DNA of 64,000 bases from Ureibacillus composti (GCA_030348875.1 JAUCEP010000002.1:2683001-2747000), one strand, 5' to 3'. Counted from the stretch's first letter, positions 34,691 to 44,274 are shown. The notes: generated from the sequence alone by a model not told the origin. A program made the numbers and translations.

Positions 34691-34740
34691 AAAAAATAAA
34701 GCTATCCTACTTAGTTGTTTACTAAGCAGAATAGCTCTTA
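34691..34740 (-). terminator. terminator of the MFS gene
   Basis: AGCTATTCTGCTTAGT pairs with ACTAAGTAGGATAGCT with a mismatch; T-rich tail follows on the minus strand. Confidence 0.88.
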
Positions 34741-34749
34741 TTTTTTGTA

Positions 34750-36282
34750 TTAGATTGTTTTAGGTTTTTGATTAAGTGTTTTCTCAGCCTTCTTAGTTGT
34801 TTCAGGTTGCTGATTCATTGCTTTCTCAACCTTAACACGTTTTAAGAATAGTGATAATACAAACGCAAGTAATGTGATTCCTGTTGCAACTAGGAATGAG
34901 AATTGAATACCGTCTAAAAGTGCTTGTTGCCCAATTTGTGCTTGTAGTGCTGCAATTTGTTCTTCGCCCATCGGAGTTGTTTGGTTTGCGGCGGCTTGTG
35001 CAGCTAAATCTTCGCCAGTTGATGTAGCACGTGTGTTCATAATAGATACTAGGATTGCAGTACCGATCGAACCCGCCACTTGTTGAACCGTATTGTTAGT
35101 AGCTGTACCATGTGGGTTTAAACGAGCAGGTAACTGATTTAAACCATTTGTCATAATCGGCATCATGACCATAGAGATACCAAACATACGAACAGTATAA
35201 ATGACAACAATCACCGTCATACTAGTTTCTAAATTAAACTTAGATAAGTAATATGTTGCAATCGTTGTAATGATTAATCCAATTACCGCTAATATACGTG
35301 GGCCAAATTTATCGAATAACTTCCCTGTAATTGGTGACATAAATGCCATTACTAATGCACCAGGTAACATCATTAACCCAGCGTCAAATGGTTCAATTCC
35401 TCGAACACTTTGTACATAAGCAGGTGTTAAAATCATCCCTGCAGTCAATGCCATGGAAAGCACTGCGGAAATAACTGATCCCAGTGCGAACATTGGATGT
35501 TTATACACTTCAAGATCCAAAAGCGGGTCTTCAATTTTTAACTGACGGATAATAAATGAAGCTATCCCAATGGCACCAATTATCACTGTGCCATATACCC
35601 ACGGATTACTCCAACCTTTATCACCTGAAATACTAAATCCATATAATAAACCGCCAAAACCGATTGTTGAAAGAATAATAGAGAAAACGTCTAACGTCAC
35701 AGGACGGTTTGGTAATACGTTTTCCAATTTCCAAATACTTAGAACTAAACTAATAATTGTAAATGGAACGATCATTTCAAATAAGATATGCCAATCATAA
35801 TGTTCCACTAAAAATCCAGATAATGTTGGGCCTATTGCTGGCGCTGCAATCATAACTAAACCAAATACACCCATTGCTGCCCCACGTTTTTCAACTGGGA
35901 AACTAATTAACATTGTGTTCATTAATAATGGGGCCATTACAGAAGATCCCACTGCTTGAATCATACGACCTGCAAGTAACACACCAAAATTCGGTGAAAT
36001 TGCCGCAAGTATTGTACCAATTGCGAAAATAGACATCGCGATGATAAATAAAGGTTTTGTTTTAAATCTTGTAATAAAGAATGCTGAAGCAGGTATTAAA
36101 ACACCACTTACAAGCATGTAGCCTGTTGATAACCATTGTACCAACGAATAAGACACATCAAAATCGACCATGATCGTTGGTAATGCGACATTTAATAATG
36201 TGTTATTTAAAAAGGCAATAAATGTCCCAACGAATAAAATGACAATCATTAAATACGGAGGCTTATTAGATTGACTTTCCAT
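34750..36282 (-). CDS. DHA2-family MFS multidrug efflux transporter
   Basis: A 510-residue membrane protein with 14 predicted helices. The DHA2 N-terminal signature FIAFLNNTLLNVALPTIMVDF, the motif-A region PASAFFITRFKTKPLF and motif C (GLVMIAAPAIGPTLSGFLVEHYDWH) are visible. Members such as EmrB, LmrB and Mdr export drugs by proton antiport. The C-terminal tail is hydrophilic and partly repeated (KAMNQQPETTKKAEKTLNQKPKT). It is divergent from a TetR-type regulator, which probably represses it. The drug range is unknown. Confidence 0.9.
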   Translation of the reverse strand: MESQSNKPPYLMIVILFVGTFIAFLNNTLLNVALPTIMVDFDVSYSLVQWLSTGYMLVSGVLIPASAFFITRFKTKPLFIIAMSIFAIGTILAAISPNFGVLLAGRMIQAVGSSVMAPLLMNTMLISFPVEKRGAAMGVFGLVMIAAPAIGPTLSGFLVEHYDWHILFEMIVPFTIISLVLSIWKLENVLPNRPVTLDVFSIILSTIGFGGLLYGFSISGDKGWSNPWVYGTVIIGAIGIASFIIRQLKIEDPLLDLEVYKHPMFALGSVISAVLSMALTAGMILTPAYVQSVRGIEPFDAGLMMLPGALVMAFMSPITGKLFDKFGPRILAVIGLIITTIATYYLSKFNLETSMTVIVVIYTVRMFGISMVMMPIMTNGLNQLPARLNPHGTATNNTVQQVAGSIGTAILVSIMNTRATSTGEDLAAQAAANQTTPMGEEQIAALQAQIGQQALLDGIQFSFLVATGITLLAFVLSLFLKRVKVEKAMNQQPETTKKAEKTLNQKPKTI

Positions 36283-36466
36283 ATATATAATTCCACTCTT
36301 TTCTATTTTTCATTTTTGTTCATTTCACAACTGCTTAACCATTCTATACCATGAGTCTAATTTAATCAACAAAATTAATAACAAATTTATAAACGTTGAT
36401 AAATAAAGGTTTTTATAATAGACTATGAGTATAAAGGTGAGAAAATTTAAAACAAAAGGTGAAGAA

Positions 36467-37360
36467 ATGAACAATCGTAAGAGACAAATCATTCGCGCAG
36501 CCCGGACTCTCTTTATTGAAAAGGGTTTCATGGATACGTCAATCGTGGACATTATTGATGCTGCAAACATTTCAAAAGGAACATTTTACAATCATTTCAA
36601 CTCTAAAAGTGAATGCTTAATCGCCATTCTCGAAGAAACTCGAGAAGAAACAATGAATCGACGATATGAAATAGGCCTAAATGAAGATCTTTCAAATGTC
36701 GAGATTCTAATAGAACAGATCTGTGTAATTATTCATGTTAACCGAAAAACAAATTTATTAAGAATTTTCGAATCTTTATCCGGCGTTACAGATCTCGGAA
36801 TAAAAGAAGTACTAAATCAACATCTTTTAAAAGAAACAATGTGGCTTGCAAGACGACTAACAGATGTTTTCGGTAATGAAATTGAACCTTACTCTTATGA
36901 ATGCGCAACATTAGTATTGGGCATGATGCATCAGACCATGCGCACAATCGTCATTGTACTCGGGGAATTTCCTTCACCTGAAAAAATTGTAAAAATGTCG
37001 ATTCGCAATATCGAAGCTATTCTGTCACTTATGAAAGAGAGCAATGAATTAGTTATTTCAAGTGAAATCTTTGACAAGATGAAAACGAAGTTAGCCTATA
37101 GAACGGTGACAAAAGAAACATTAATCAATCAATTATCCGGTTTTGTAGACAAGCTAAATGAGATAGATCCTGAAAGCGCCATCGAAATCGCTCATCATTT
37201 ATTGCAGGTATTAAAAGAACCTCAATTAAAATTATTTGTACTAGAATCGATTTTAATGTCATTAACAAAGGTGTTTCTTGGTACACCACACGAAGCTGAA
37301 GCACGTGAAATCGCCAATTCATTTTGGCTGTTTTTGAGAAACGAACAGAAGAAGAAGTAA
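36467..37360 (+). CDS. TetR-family regulator of the divergent MFS exporter, long form
   Basis: A 297-residue protein, longer than the usual 190-230 of TetR proteins. The N-terminal helix-turn-helix (about 1-50) is RKRQIIRAARTLFIEKGF and TSIVDIIDAANISKGTFYNHF. A ligand domain reaches to about residue 190, and an additional helical C-terminal part (about 200-297: VTKETLINQLSGFVDKLNEI, VLESILMSLTKVFLG) is unusual. The ATG at 36467 has AAAGGTGA 5 bp upstream, so 14 upstream codons are not used. It lies divergent from the MFS gene, 184 bp away, and probably responds to a substrate of that pump. Confidence 0.85.
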   Translation: MNNRKRQIIRAARTLFIEKGFMDTSIVDIIDAANISKGTFYNHFNSKSECLIAILEETREETMNRRYEIGLNEDLSNVEILIEQICVIIHVNRKTNLLRIFESLSGVTDLGIKEVLNQHLLKETMWLARRLTDVFGNEIEPYSYECATLVLGMMHQTMRTIVIVLGEFPSPEKIVKMSIRNIEAILSLMKESNELVISSEIFDKMKTKLAYRTVTKETLINQLSGFVDKLNEIDPESAIEIAHHLLQVLKEPQLKLFVLESILMSLTKVFLGTPHEAEAREIANSFWLFLRNEQKKK

Positions 37361-37465
37361 GCGATGTTTTTCATTTAGCGATTATGCAATGTAGATCATC
37401 AGGGGTCTTTTAGAAGAGGAAATGCATATCGTTAAATTTTCTTGGGCTTAAGTTATTCGTTAAAA

Positions 37466-37505
37466 AAACGGGGTTTTTTATTTAAAATCAATAAAACCCC
37501 GTTCA
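37466..37505. terminator. bidirectional terminator between tetR and DinB genes
   Basis: AACGGGGTTTT pairs with AAAACCCCGTT; seven T follow on the minus strand. Confidence 0.88.
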
Positions 37506-37551
37506 TTTTGGCCATGAGTGGGGTTATTATTTAATCACCTATTCAATTCTT

Positions 37552-38034
37552 CTACATCGTCCTAATGTATTGAATATAATCAGTTGAAATGCCCCGATGC
37601 CCTTGCTGACGAATCATAGCGGCAATATTTCCTCGGTGGTATGTCCCATGATTTACAATATGTTGGACTATTTCACATATCCTATTACTAAACTGTTCAC
37701 CTTTTGTGTTTTGGTAGTCGATTTGAAAATCAAAATCAGCATCCAAAAGAAATTTGCGAAGTTCTGCATATAAACTAGTTGATTCAAAAACAATATCATC
37801 AACCGTATAGATTTTCTTTGGTTGAATGGACTTGATATGGTCGCCCTTCCCTTGCATTCTTAAATACCACGTTTCATCTGCCGTAATGATATGACCAATT
37901 GTTTCAGCAATAGTGGGAAAAACACTATTTACTTTTTGAAGCAAAATATCTTCTGATAAATTCTCGAGATGTTGTTTAATTCTTTCATTCGCCCATACGT
38001 GATAATCAAATAAACGGATTAGTTCCTCTTTCAT
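37552..38034 (-). CDS. DinB/YfiT-like metalloprotein
   Basis: A 160-residue four-helix-bundle protein. FDYHVWANERIKQHLENL starts the first helix, the metal His lies in AETIGHIITADETWYLRM, and the second His pair in VQHIVNHGTYHRGNIAAMIRQQG. This is the DinB fold; members bind zinc or nickel and may act as thiol-dependent transferases. It starts at the ATG 38034, after GGAGTG; an in-frame ATG five codons earlier carries the ribosome site itself. Single gene. Reaction unknown. Confidence 0.88.
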   Translation of the reverse strand: MKEELIRLFDYHVWANERIKQHLENLSEDILLQKVNSVFPTIAETIGHIITADETWYLRMQGKGDHIKSIQPKKIYTVDDIVFESTSLYAELRKFLLDADFDFQIDYQNTKGEQFSNRICEIVQHIVNHGTYHRGNIAAMIRQQGHRGISTDYIQYIRTM

Positions 38035-38159
38035 AAATATACACTCCATTCAGATATCGAATGATTTGACTTTTTCAATCTTGTTCTAAACAATTTACCT
38101 ATTACTTTATGTACTTCAAATTTAATTCATGATTATAGTTATTGAACTTGAGTTCAAAA

Positions 38160-38186
38160 TAAAAAAGCACCTATTGATAAGTGCCT
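38160..38186 (-). terminator. terminator of the 170-residue acidic protein gene
   Basis: GGCACTTAT pairs with ATAGGTGC around a 2-nt centre; six T follow on the minus strand, just after the gene end. Confidence 0.75.
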
Positions 38187-38188
38187 TC

Positions 38189-38701
38189 TTACATAGGACT
38201 AGTTGGATAAAAAGCGCTAATAAAGAACTGCACACGGCTTGCCGATAACGCTAACGCTCTTATACAAACTGCATTTTGAACGGTTAACGCGAGTTCAGAT
38301 TTGGTTGGGATTACCTCTTCCACTAAATCGCCTTCAGCATCTTCTATACTAATTAGTACATCGTTTTCGGATTGGTTTCGTGCAATGACGGTCATGAGGA
38401 GTGAAGCACGAATGGGTTCTGAGGGTGCTCGATAAATCAACGTATAACTTTGACGAATGGTTACATCATCGTTTGCTGTTTCTATTTCCTCTTCAAACAT
38501 CGATGATTCACCACTTGTTAATAATTCATCTTCTTGCGGTACTTCTTCTATAATTAACGTTCGTTCTCCCCCAACAATCGCATTCACACAAAAGTTTTGC
38601 TCAATAATAAGCGAATTGCGATCAATGATCACATCATTGTCAAACCGATCGTTTCGATTACCATCCTGCCAATCTTTACTTGAACGACGCTGTGAACTCA
38701 T
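38189..38701 (-). CDS. acidic protein of unknown function, possible spore coat protein
   Basis: A 170-residue acidic, beta-rich soluble protein. The start is hydrophilic (SSQRRSSKDWQDGNRND), followed by NDVIIDRNSLIIEQNF, an acidic middle (EVPQEDELLTSGESSMFEEE), and a Val/Ile/Ala-rich C-terminus (ALTVQNAVCIRALALSASRV). The DNDVIID element and the alternating hydrophobic C-terminus recall CotX/CotW-type coat proteins, but I cannot confirm. It is divergent from a 46-residue basic gene. A strong AAGGAGG site lies upstream of the ATG. Confidence 0.5.
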   Translation of the reverse strand: MSSQRRSSKDWQDGNRNDRFDNDVIIDRNSLIIEQNFCVNAIVGGERTLIIEEVPQEDELLTSGESSMFEEEIETANDDVTIRQSYTLIYRAPSEPIRASLLMTVIARNQSENDVLISIEDAEGDLVEEVIPTKSELALTVQNAVCIRALALSASRVQFFISAFYPTSPM

Positions 38702-38828
38702 TTGATCTGCCTCCTTTATCTAGTAAATGACGATAGCGGACAACTAGCGAGGGCGAAATAATTAGTTGAGCGAAATAAAATTGATCTTTGCAGAATACAA
38801 AAAATTATTCGGAGCATTTCTTTTTTCT

Positions 38829-38863
38829 TTCCGCACAAAATAAACGTGCGGAGGTGAAACATC
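38829..38863 (+). promoter_or_regulatory. hairpin covering the ribosome binding site of the 46-residue gene
   Basis: CCGCAC and GTGCGG (38832-38856 region) pair perfectly, and the right arm runs into the GGAGGTG ribosome site 7 bp before the GTG start. Folding would hide the site, so translation may respond to temperature, a protein or ribosome traffic. Effect is inferred. Confidence 0.45.
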
Positions 38864-39004
38864 GTGGCAAAGAAAGGTAAAACTACGTTCAGAAAAATGA
38901 AAAAACCAAAGAATAGTAAAAGTCGTGAAGAAATCTCACAAGAACAAAACTTCGAACGTGCTTTAAAGAAAATCGAAGTCCAAAACAATCAAATTAACGA
39001 TTGA
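38864..39004 (+). CDS. small basic protein, 46 residues
   Basis: Starts at GTG with GGAGGTG 7 bp upstream and ends before a perfect terminator. The first half is very basic (AKKGKTTFRKMKKPKNSKSR), the second acidic-amphipathic (EEISQEQNFERALKKIEVQNNQ). Its central EEISQEQNFE resembles EDVSEEQTFE in the acidic protein at 26755-26922. Function unknown; spore-associated or nucleic-acid binding would fit the basic half. It is divergent from the possible coat protein gene. Confidence 0.55.
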   Translation: MAKKGKTTFRKMKKPKNSKSREEISQEQNFERALKKIEVQNNQIND

Positions 39005-39059
39005 TTACTCCACCTTTCATTCACTTCTATCCTTCAATCCCCGAAGTAATACCCTTCTT

Positions 39060-39085
39060 AAAAGGTCTCTTAAGAGACCTTTTTA
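39060..39085 (+). terminator. terminator of the 46-residue gene
   Basis: AAAAGGTCTCT/AGAGACCTTTTT, a perfect stem with a two-base turn and a T-run. Confidence 0.9.
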
Positions 39086-39224
39086 AATTGTTCATTTATA
39101 ATTAAAACTTGAAGCAAGAAAAGCAAACCCAATCTCACTTGTGTTTACCGTTTTAATGTAGTTGATTACACAATAGATTCGGAGTTGTTTTTATGAATTT
39201 TACGCTTTCAAAGGAGGAAAAAGA

Positions 39225-40346
39225 ATGAATGACACATATAAAGAATTATTTTCGCCATATACTTTACCTAACGGGATTCAATTGAAGAATCGCATCGTGA
39301 TGGCTCCAATGACAAACTTTTCATCGAATCCTGATGGGACTGTCACAGAGGCTGAAGTTAACTATTACGCACGCCGCTCTAGAGGCGTCAGCATGGTCAT
39401 TACAGCATGCACTTTCGTTACACCGAACGGAAAAGGGTTTCATGGTGAATTTGCTGGAGATCGCGATGAAATGATTCCAAGTTTAAAGCAACTAGCCACT
39501 GCTATTAAAGAGCAAGGTGCAAAGGCCATTCTTCAGATTTTCCACGGGGGAAGAATGTGTCCTCCTGAATTAGTGCCAAACGGGGAGCTTGTAAGTGCTA
39601 GCGATGTACCTGCAACAAATTCTCCCAATATACCAAGAGCTCTATCTGAGTCAGAAATTGAAGAGATTATTCATGCTTTTGGTGAAACAACTCGTCGTGC
39701 TATTGAAGCAGGCTACGATGGTGTTGAAATCCACGGTGCCAATGGATATTTACTCCAACAATTCTTTTCTCCTCACTCTAATCGTCGAGAAGATCGCTAT
39801 GGAGGTAGCTTAGAAAAACGAATGACCTTCCCTTTAGCGATTGTGGATGAAGTGAAAAAAGTAGTTGAAACGCATGCAGACTCATCCTTTATTGTCGGGT
39901 ATCGTTTTTCACCAGAGGAAGCAGAGACACCTGGCATAACAATGGAAGAAACTTTAGCTTTAGTTGATCGGTTAGCAGACAAAGACTTAACATATTTACA
40001 TGTGTCTTTAAATGAATTCTTCTCTCTGCCAAGAAGAGGTGTAGAGGATTTATCAAAAACGCGCATAGATTATTTACTTGAAACTATTAATAATCGCGTT
40101 CCTCTGATTGGTGTAGGGTCAATTTATACTGCTGAAGATGCCAAAAAAGCAATGTCTTCAGGAGTTGCACTCATTGCATTAGGAAGAGAACTTATTATTG
40201 ATCCTGATTGGGTACAAAAAGTAGCAGAAGGTAAAGAAGATGAAATTATGACGAAACTCCATAAGGACAAGCAAGACGAACTAGTCGTACCAGACCCATT
40301 ATGGAACGCAATCGTTAATACACCAGGTTGGTTCCCGATTGCTTAA
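39225..40346 (+). CDS. NADH-dependent flavin oxidoreductase (old yellow enzyme family)
   Basis: A 373-residue TIM-barrel FMN enzyme. The start LFSPYTLPNGIQLKNRIVMAPM, the FMN/substrate loop ILQIFHGGRMCP, the active-site segment GYDGVEIHGANGYLLQQFFSPHSNRREDRYGGSLEKR and the phosphate-binding GVGSIYTAEDAKKAM ... ALGRELIIDPDW are complete. It reduces activated C=C bonds with NAD(P)H, like YqiG or NamA. GGAGG lies 8 bp before the ATG. Single gene; natural substrate unknown. Confidence 0.92.
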   Translation: MNDTYKELFSPYTLPNGIQLKNRIVMAPMTNFSSNPDGTVTEAEVNYYARRSRGVSMVITACTFVTPNGKGFHGEFAGDRDEMIPSLKQLATAIKEQGAKAILQIFHGGRMCPPELVPNGELVSASDVPATNSPNIPRALSESEIEEIIHAFGETTRRAIEAGYDGVEIHGANGYLLQQFFSPHSNRREDRYGGSLEKRMTFPLAIVDEVKKVVETHADSSFIVGYRFSPEEAETPGITMEETLALVDRLADKDLTYLHVSLNEFFSLPRRGVEDLSKTRIDYLLETINNRVPLIGVGSIYTAEDAKKAMSSGVALIALGRELIIDPDWVQKVAEGKEDEIMTKLHKDKQDELVVPDPLWNAIVNTPGWFPIA

Positions 40347-40444
40347 AGAAAGCGACTGGAACATTAGTATATTTTTTAAGAAAAGCGACTTATACCTAAA
40401 ATAAAAATTCTGATATAAATAATGAGATATCACTCCAACTGATT

Positions 40445-40634
40445 AATAAGTGTTAGCCACTCTCCGAAAAACCGCGGCCTACCACTGTAAGCCGCGCAAT
40501 ATCTCCGGAACGTATGTGAGCGGTCCTTACACAAAGCACTAAGACAAGTCGAAAAGACATGTTTCAACATGGCTTTGCGGCTTGTGTGCTCAGACCGCTC
40601 TCAGCAAATACATTATTAGAATTAAGATTAGAAT
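40445..40634 (+). repeat. 205-bp dispersed structured repeat, copy 2 (about 20 bp shorter)
   Basis: Same start (AATAAGTGTTAGCC), hairpins and end (ATTAGAAT) as copy 1. It lacks about 20 bp between the two hairpins (copy 1 positions near 24775-24795). It sits between the convergent ends of the flavin oxidoreductase gene and an M20 gene; 40347-40444 holds nothing else. Confidence 0.85.
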
Positions 40635-40665
40635 ATTTTCCATATTTATGAAATATAAGATCTTT

Positions 40666-40703
40666 TTAAAAAACACCATTTTCTCATTAAGAAAATGGTG
40701 TTT
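40666..40703 (-). terminator. terminator of M20 amidohydrolase gene
   Basis: AACACCATTTTCT pairs with GAGAAAATGGTGTT; six T follow on the minus strand. Confidence 0.88.
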
Positions 40704-40729
40704 TGGGAATTTACCCCAACGCTTTCCTT

Positions 40730-41908
40730 TTAAAATACATACTTATTCAAAACAGCAAGAAACGATTTACCAATATTAATTAGCGCTTCTTCATCAAAAT
40801 CAAAGGAAGGATGATGATGAGGGAATTGAGTTTTTGGATCTTGATTATGTGCCCCTACTTTAAAGAAGCTCCCTGGTTTATGTTTTAAATAAAAGGCAAA
40901 ATCTTCAGCACCCATTGTCGATTTCATAGGTCGTACGTTTTCACCAAATACTTCACTCACAGCTTCTCTAACAATTTCTGTTTCGTTCACATGATTATAT
41001 AAAGGAGGATATCCCCTCTCATAAGTTACTGTTGCCTCTGCACCAAATGATCGAGCAATTCCCGTTGAAATTGCATGAATCTCTTGTTCTACTAAATTTT
41101 GCACATCTTCTTCAAACGTTCGCACTGTTCCTTCAATCACAACAGAGTCGGGTATGACATTAAACGCTTGACCTGCATGAAATGTTCCAACTGTAACGAC
41201 CGCTGCTTGTTGAGGATTTACTTTTCGGCTGACAATTTGTTGCAAACTATTTACAACTGTCGTTCCAATCACAATACTATCAACGGTTTGATGTGGGTAA
41301 GCACCATGTCCACCCTGACCTTTGATTTCAATTTTAAAATAATCGACAGCGGCCATTTGATAACCACTACCAACTGAAACAATACCAATCGGATTACTCG
41401 TATCTAAATGTGCCCCAAAAATTATATCGACATCATCTAGTACACCGTCTTCAATCATAAATTTCGCTCCGCCGGGAGGTTTTTCTTCAGCTGGTTGGAA
41501 TAGCACAACAACATTCCCTTTTAGTTGATCTTCCACTTGTTTTAGTACCTTAGTAACACCTAACAATGCTGCCGTATGTCCATCATGTCCACAAGCATGC
41601 ATTTTACCATCGACTTTCGATTTATAAGTTGTATCTTTTTGGTCTTGGATTGGAAGTGCATCAAAATCTGCCCGCAGCGCAACTGTCGGACCAGGGAGGT
41701 TTCCTTTCAATCGTCCAACTAATCCATATTTTCCATAATGTTCGATTCGTTCAAATCCATATTCTTTTAATTTAGTTTCTATAAAACTTGATGTTTCTTT
41801 TTCTTCAAAAGACAGTTCAGGATGTTGGTGTAAGTAACGACGGTTTGAGATGATTTCACCTTTTAAATCATTTAGTAATTGTTGAGTGTTAAGAAGTGTG
41901 TTTTTCAA
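40730..41908 (-). CDS. M20 family amidohydrolase
   Basis: A 392-residue zinc amidohydrolase of the hippuricase/aminoacylase/N-acetyldiaminopimelate deacetylase group. Motifs: RRYLHQHPELSFEE, MHACGHDGHTAALLG (two His and a Cys metal ligand near 105), FQPAEEKPPGGAKFM (Glu pair near 140), FGAHLD and TMGAEDFAFYL. It removes acyl groups from amino acids or related amides. It follows a two-domain VOC gene by 42 bp in the same direction, so the two are likely co-transcribed. Substrate unknown. A second paralogue lies at 45226-46401. Confidence 0.9.
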   Translation of the reverse strand: MKNTLLNTQQLLNDLKGEIISNRRYLHQHPELSFEEKETSSFIETKLKEYGFERIEHYGKYGLVGRLKGNLPGPTVALRADFDALPIQDQKDTTYKSKVDGKMHACGHDGHTAALLGVTKVLKQVEDQLKGNVVVLFQPAEEKPPGGAKFMIEDGVLDDVDIIFGAHLDTSNPIGIVSVGSGYQMAAVDYFKIEIKGQGGHGAYPHQTVDSIVIGTTVVNSLQQIVSRKVNPQQAAVVTVGTFHAGQAFNVIPDSVVIEGTVRTFEEDVQNLVEQEIHAISTGIARSFGAEATVTYERGYPPLYNHVNETEIVREAVSEVFGENVRPMKSTMGAEDFAFYLKHKPGSFFKVGAHNQDPKTQFPHHHPSFDFDEEALINIGKSFLAVLNKYVF

Positions 41909-41950
41909 AGTATTTCCTCCTCATTTTAAAAATCAATAACTTGAGTGAAA

Positions 41951-42766
41951 TTAAAGAAATCTATAATTTGCATTATGTAGTACAAATTCTTCTTGTTCAT
42001 TTGCACCGCTAAATTTTAATTGATAAATTCCAGGACCATGATTTGATAAAAACGATTGAATTGGGCCTTCTCCAAGCGGTTTTACAAATTGTAGGTTTGT
42101 ATCTCCAAGTGCCAACGTACGGCATTCTACTTCTTCATTAAAGTTACTTTCTGCATCAATTTCCTCCAATGCTAAGTAAGTTTTCCATTTTTCAAAGGAT
42201 TGATCGAAGGAATGAACAGCAAAAATAACAGCAGAGATTTCAAGATTGCCTTTTGGATGATTCGTTATAAGACCCGCTTCTGTTAGGTCTGTTCTACGTT
42301 CCTCATCCGACACTCCCCAATCGATAAAGAATGGTAGTGGAATTTCAAGATCATCTTCACCTGCATACAATAGTTCCCAACTTAAGATTGTTCCTTCAGG
42401 AGTTTTACGACTTAATGGGAATGGACCGTTCGCCGCTACTCCTTTTTCTCTTAAACTATTCGCCAAATCAAGTAGATTATGCGAACGTAGAGCCATCGTA
42501 ATAAAACCTTCCTGATCACGTCTGTCCACTACATTAGATAACAAGCTATATTTTTGGATATGAGGGATATTTTCTTCAAACGACTGGTCATCTTTTATTC
42601 CCAAATATTCAATATACTTTAAGCCAAAATAGCTTAATGTATTATAAGTACCACCTTTATCGTGTTCTCCGCCATACTGATTTTGAATCCCTACATCACT
42701 TAATTCTTTTGTCATTTCTTTCGGTTCAAAAACGTAATGAACAATATGATCAAATTGTAACGACAT
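41951..42766 (-). CDS. VOC superfamily protein, glyoxalase-like two-module form
   Basis: A 271-residue protein. LQFDHIVHYVFEPKEMTKEL starts the first beta-alpha-beta module and GLKYIEYLGI, PFPLSRKTPEGTILSWELL and GNLEISAVIFAVHSFDQSFEKW mark the second. This resembles the glyoxalase-like domain family that is often found beside M20 amidohydrolases. Probably in one operon with the M20 gene downstream. Substrate unknown. AGGAGGC precedes the ATG. Confidence 0.8.
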   Translation of the reverse strand: MSLQFDHIVHYVFEPKEMTKELSDVGIQNQYGGEHDKGGTYNTLSYFGLKYIEYLGIKDDQSFEENIPHIQKYSLLSNVVDRRDQEGFITMALRSHNLLDLANSLREKGVAANGPFPLSRKTPEGTILSWELLYAGEDDLEIPLPFFIDWGVSDEERRTDLTEAGLITNHPKGNLEISAVIFAVHSFDQSFEKWKTYLALEEIDAESNFNEEVECRTLALGDTNLQFVKPLGEGPIQSFLSNHGPGIYQLKFSGANEQEEFVLHNANYRFL

Positions 42767-42942
42767 GACAATGCCTCCTCAATTACATAATTTAGGATAT
42801 AATTTTAGTATAAATGAAATTTCCTGAAAATTATATCTTTTTACTAGGAATTTATAGCAGTTAGTCTATGAATATGTTGAATGATTGAAAGTATGTTTGA
42901 AGAGCTAAGATATTTCGAGTGTTTAAATTAGAAAAGATAAAT

Positions 42943-42974
42943 AAAAAAGCACTCCCCCTAAAAGGAAAGTACCT
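42943..42974 (-). terminator. weak terminator of AAA ATPase gene
   Basis: GGTACTTTCC pairs imperfectly with GGGGGAGTGC; six T follow on the minus strand. Confidence 0.5.
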
Positions 42975-42993
42975 TTAATTCTTTATGAAACAG

Positions 42994-44274
42994 CTAAACT
43001 CGGAAACCGACACTATACGATTCTAGTTCAGAATCCCAATTTCGTTTTTTATTATTTTTGTTATCGGATTGTAGTTGAGTACATATTTGATCGATATCAA
43101 CTTCTCGATCATAGTGCCATTGTAAAGCAATTGATGTATATAATTCATTGAGTTGCGCAAAGGAAAAGCCATGTGTTTCCTTCACCAATTTTTCTACATC
43201 TACTAGTGAAATAAACTGATTGATTTCCTTTTTCAACAAATACTGTTCGCGTAATTCTTCTGTTGGAAGTTTTATTTCATAGGCTCTGTCAAATCGACCA
43301 GCACGGTTAATGAGTGCAGGGTCAATTTTTTCTGGATAGTTCGTAGTTCCGATTAGAAAAACTCCTTCTTTCGAAGTTGCACCATCAAGCGTATTTAAGA
43401 AGACAGAACGTACGTCTTCTGGCATTGAGTCAATATCTTCAATGACTAATACCATTGGCGCCATTTTGGCTACGGTTGAAAATACTTCGTGTATCGAATA
43501 ACTAGACGTATATTCAGTGATTTGCCAATAAGCAACCGGAGCCGAAATACTACCTGCAATAGATTTTACAAGTGTTGTTTTTCCATTACCCGGTTTCCCA
43601 TATAGCAGAATTCCTCTTTTATAAGGAATATTATAAGTAGTAAAAAAGCTTCCGCCTTCTGAGAAAAATTCATCAATCGAACGATAAATTTCCTTTTTCA
43701 GATTTTCCTCTAAGAACACATCGTCTCTCGTTACTAATGTCGTAATCTTTTCTTTTTTTCGGTCAATCCCATCATCTGTATCAGTAAATACAGTCACATG
43801 ATTTTGAATATACTCTCTTTTTCGTTCTAACACATATTTTAAGAAAGCCACCATACAGGCATCATCTTTTGCTAAAAGAAAATCATGAGTTAATTCACTA
43901 TGACTTTGGAAGACGGATACTTGCGCTAATGCAACATTAAAGTTTGGATAGTAATAAAGTGCATTATTAATTCTAGGCTTAATAATTAACTCTAACTTTT
44001 CTTGCGTATGATTAGAGGAAATCGTCGCCGTTTCAATTCCATCGTAAATATAGGAAATTAAATTGACTTCATGTTTGTTATTCTGAATGTCTTCCTCTAA
44101 TACTTCCCATATTTCATTTGTTGTTTCATCATCTGCATACATCTTGAATTGAAACCCAAATTCCTGAAATAAAGTCTCTTTAATGCGATTAACGACATAA
44201 CCATACTCAAAGTAATTCGGAATGGCCTGTGGATCAATTTCACGATGTTTAATAATATAATTTTGGTTATTCAT
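42994..44274 (-). CDS. AAA-family ATPase (BCS1/FtsH-like module)
   Basis: A 426-residue single-module AAA+ protein. The N-terminal 190 residues are unlike known domains to me (EIDPQAIPNYFEYGYVVNRI; DAVMVAFLKYVLERKRE region). The ATPase follows: Walker A GILLYGKPGNGKTTLVKSIAG (near 228), Walker B MVLVIEDIDSMP (near 285), sensor-1 LIGTTNYPEKID and arginine fingers in NRAGRFDRAYEI. Such proteins remodel or unfold partner proteins. No membrane helix is seen and no neighbouring gene indicates a partner. The 427-bp gap upstream (44275-44701) holds only a terminator at its end. Confidence 0.85.
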   Translation of the reverse strand: MNNQNYIIKHREIDPQAIPNYFEYGYVVNRIKETLFQEFGFQFKMYADDETTNEIWEVLEEDIQNNKHEVNLISYIYDGIETATISSNHTQEKLELIIKPRINNALYYYPNFNVALAQVSVFQSHSELTHDFLLAKDDACMVAFLKYVLERKREYIQNHVTVFTDTDDGIDRKKEKITTLVTRDDVFLEENLKKEIYRSIDEFFSEGGSFFTTYNIPYKRGILLYGKPGNGKTTLVKSIAGSISAPVAYWQITEYTSSYSIHEVFSTVAKMAPMVLVIEDIDSMPEDVRSVFLNTLDGATSKEGVFLIGTTNYPEKIDPALINRAGRFDRAYEIKLPTEELREQYLLKKEINQFISLVDVEKLVKETHGFSFAQLNELYTSIALQWHYDREVDIDQICTQLQSDNKNNKKRNWDSELESYSVGFRV

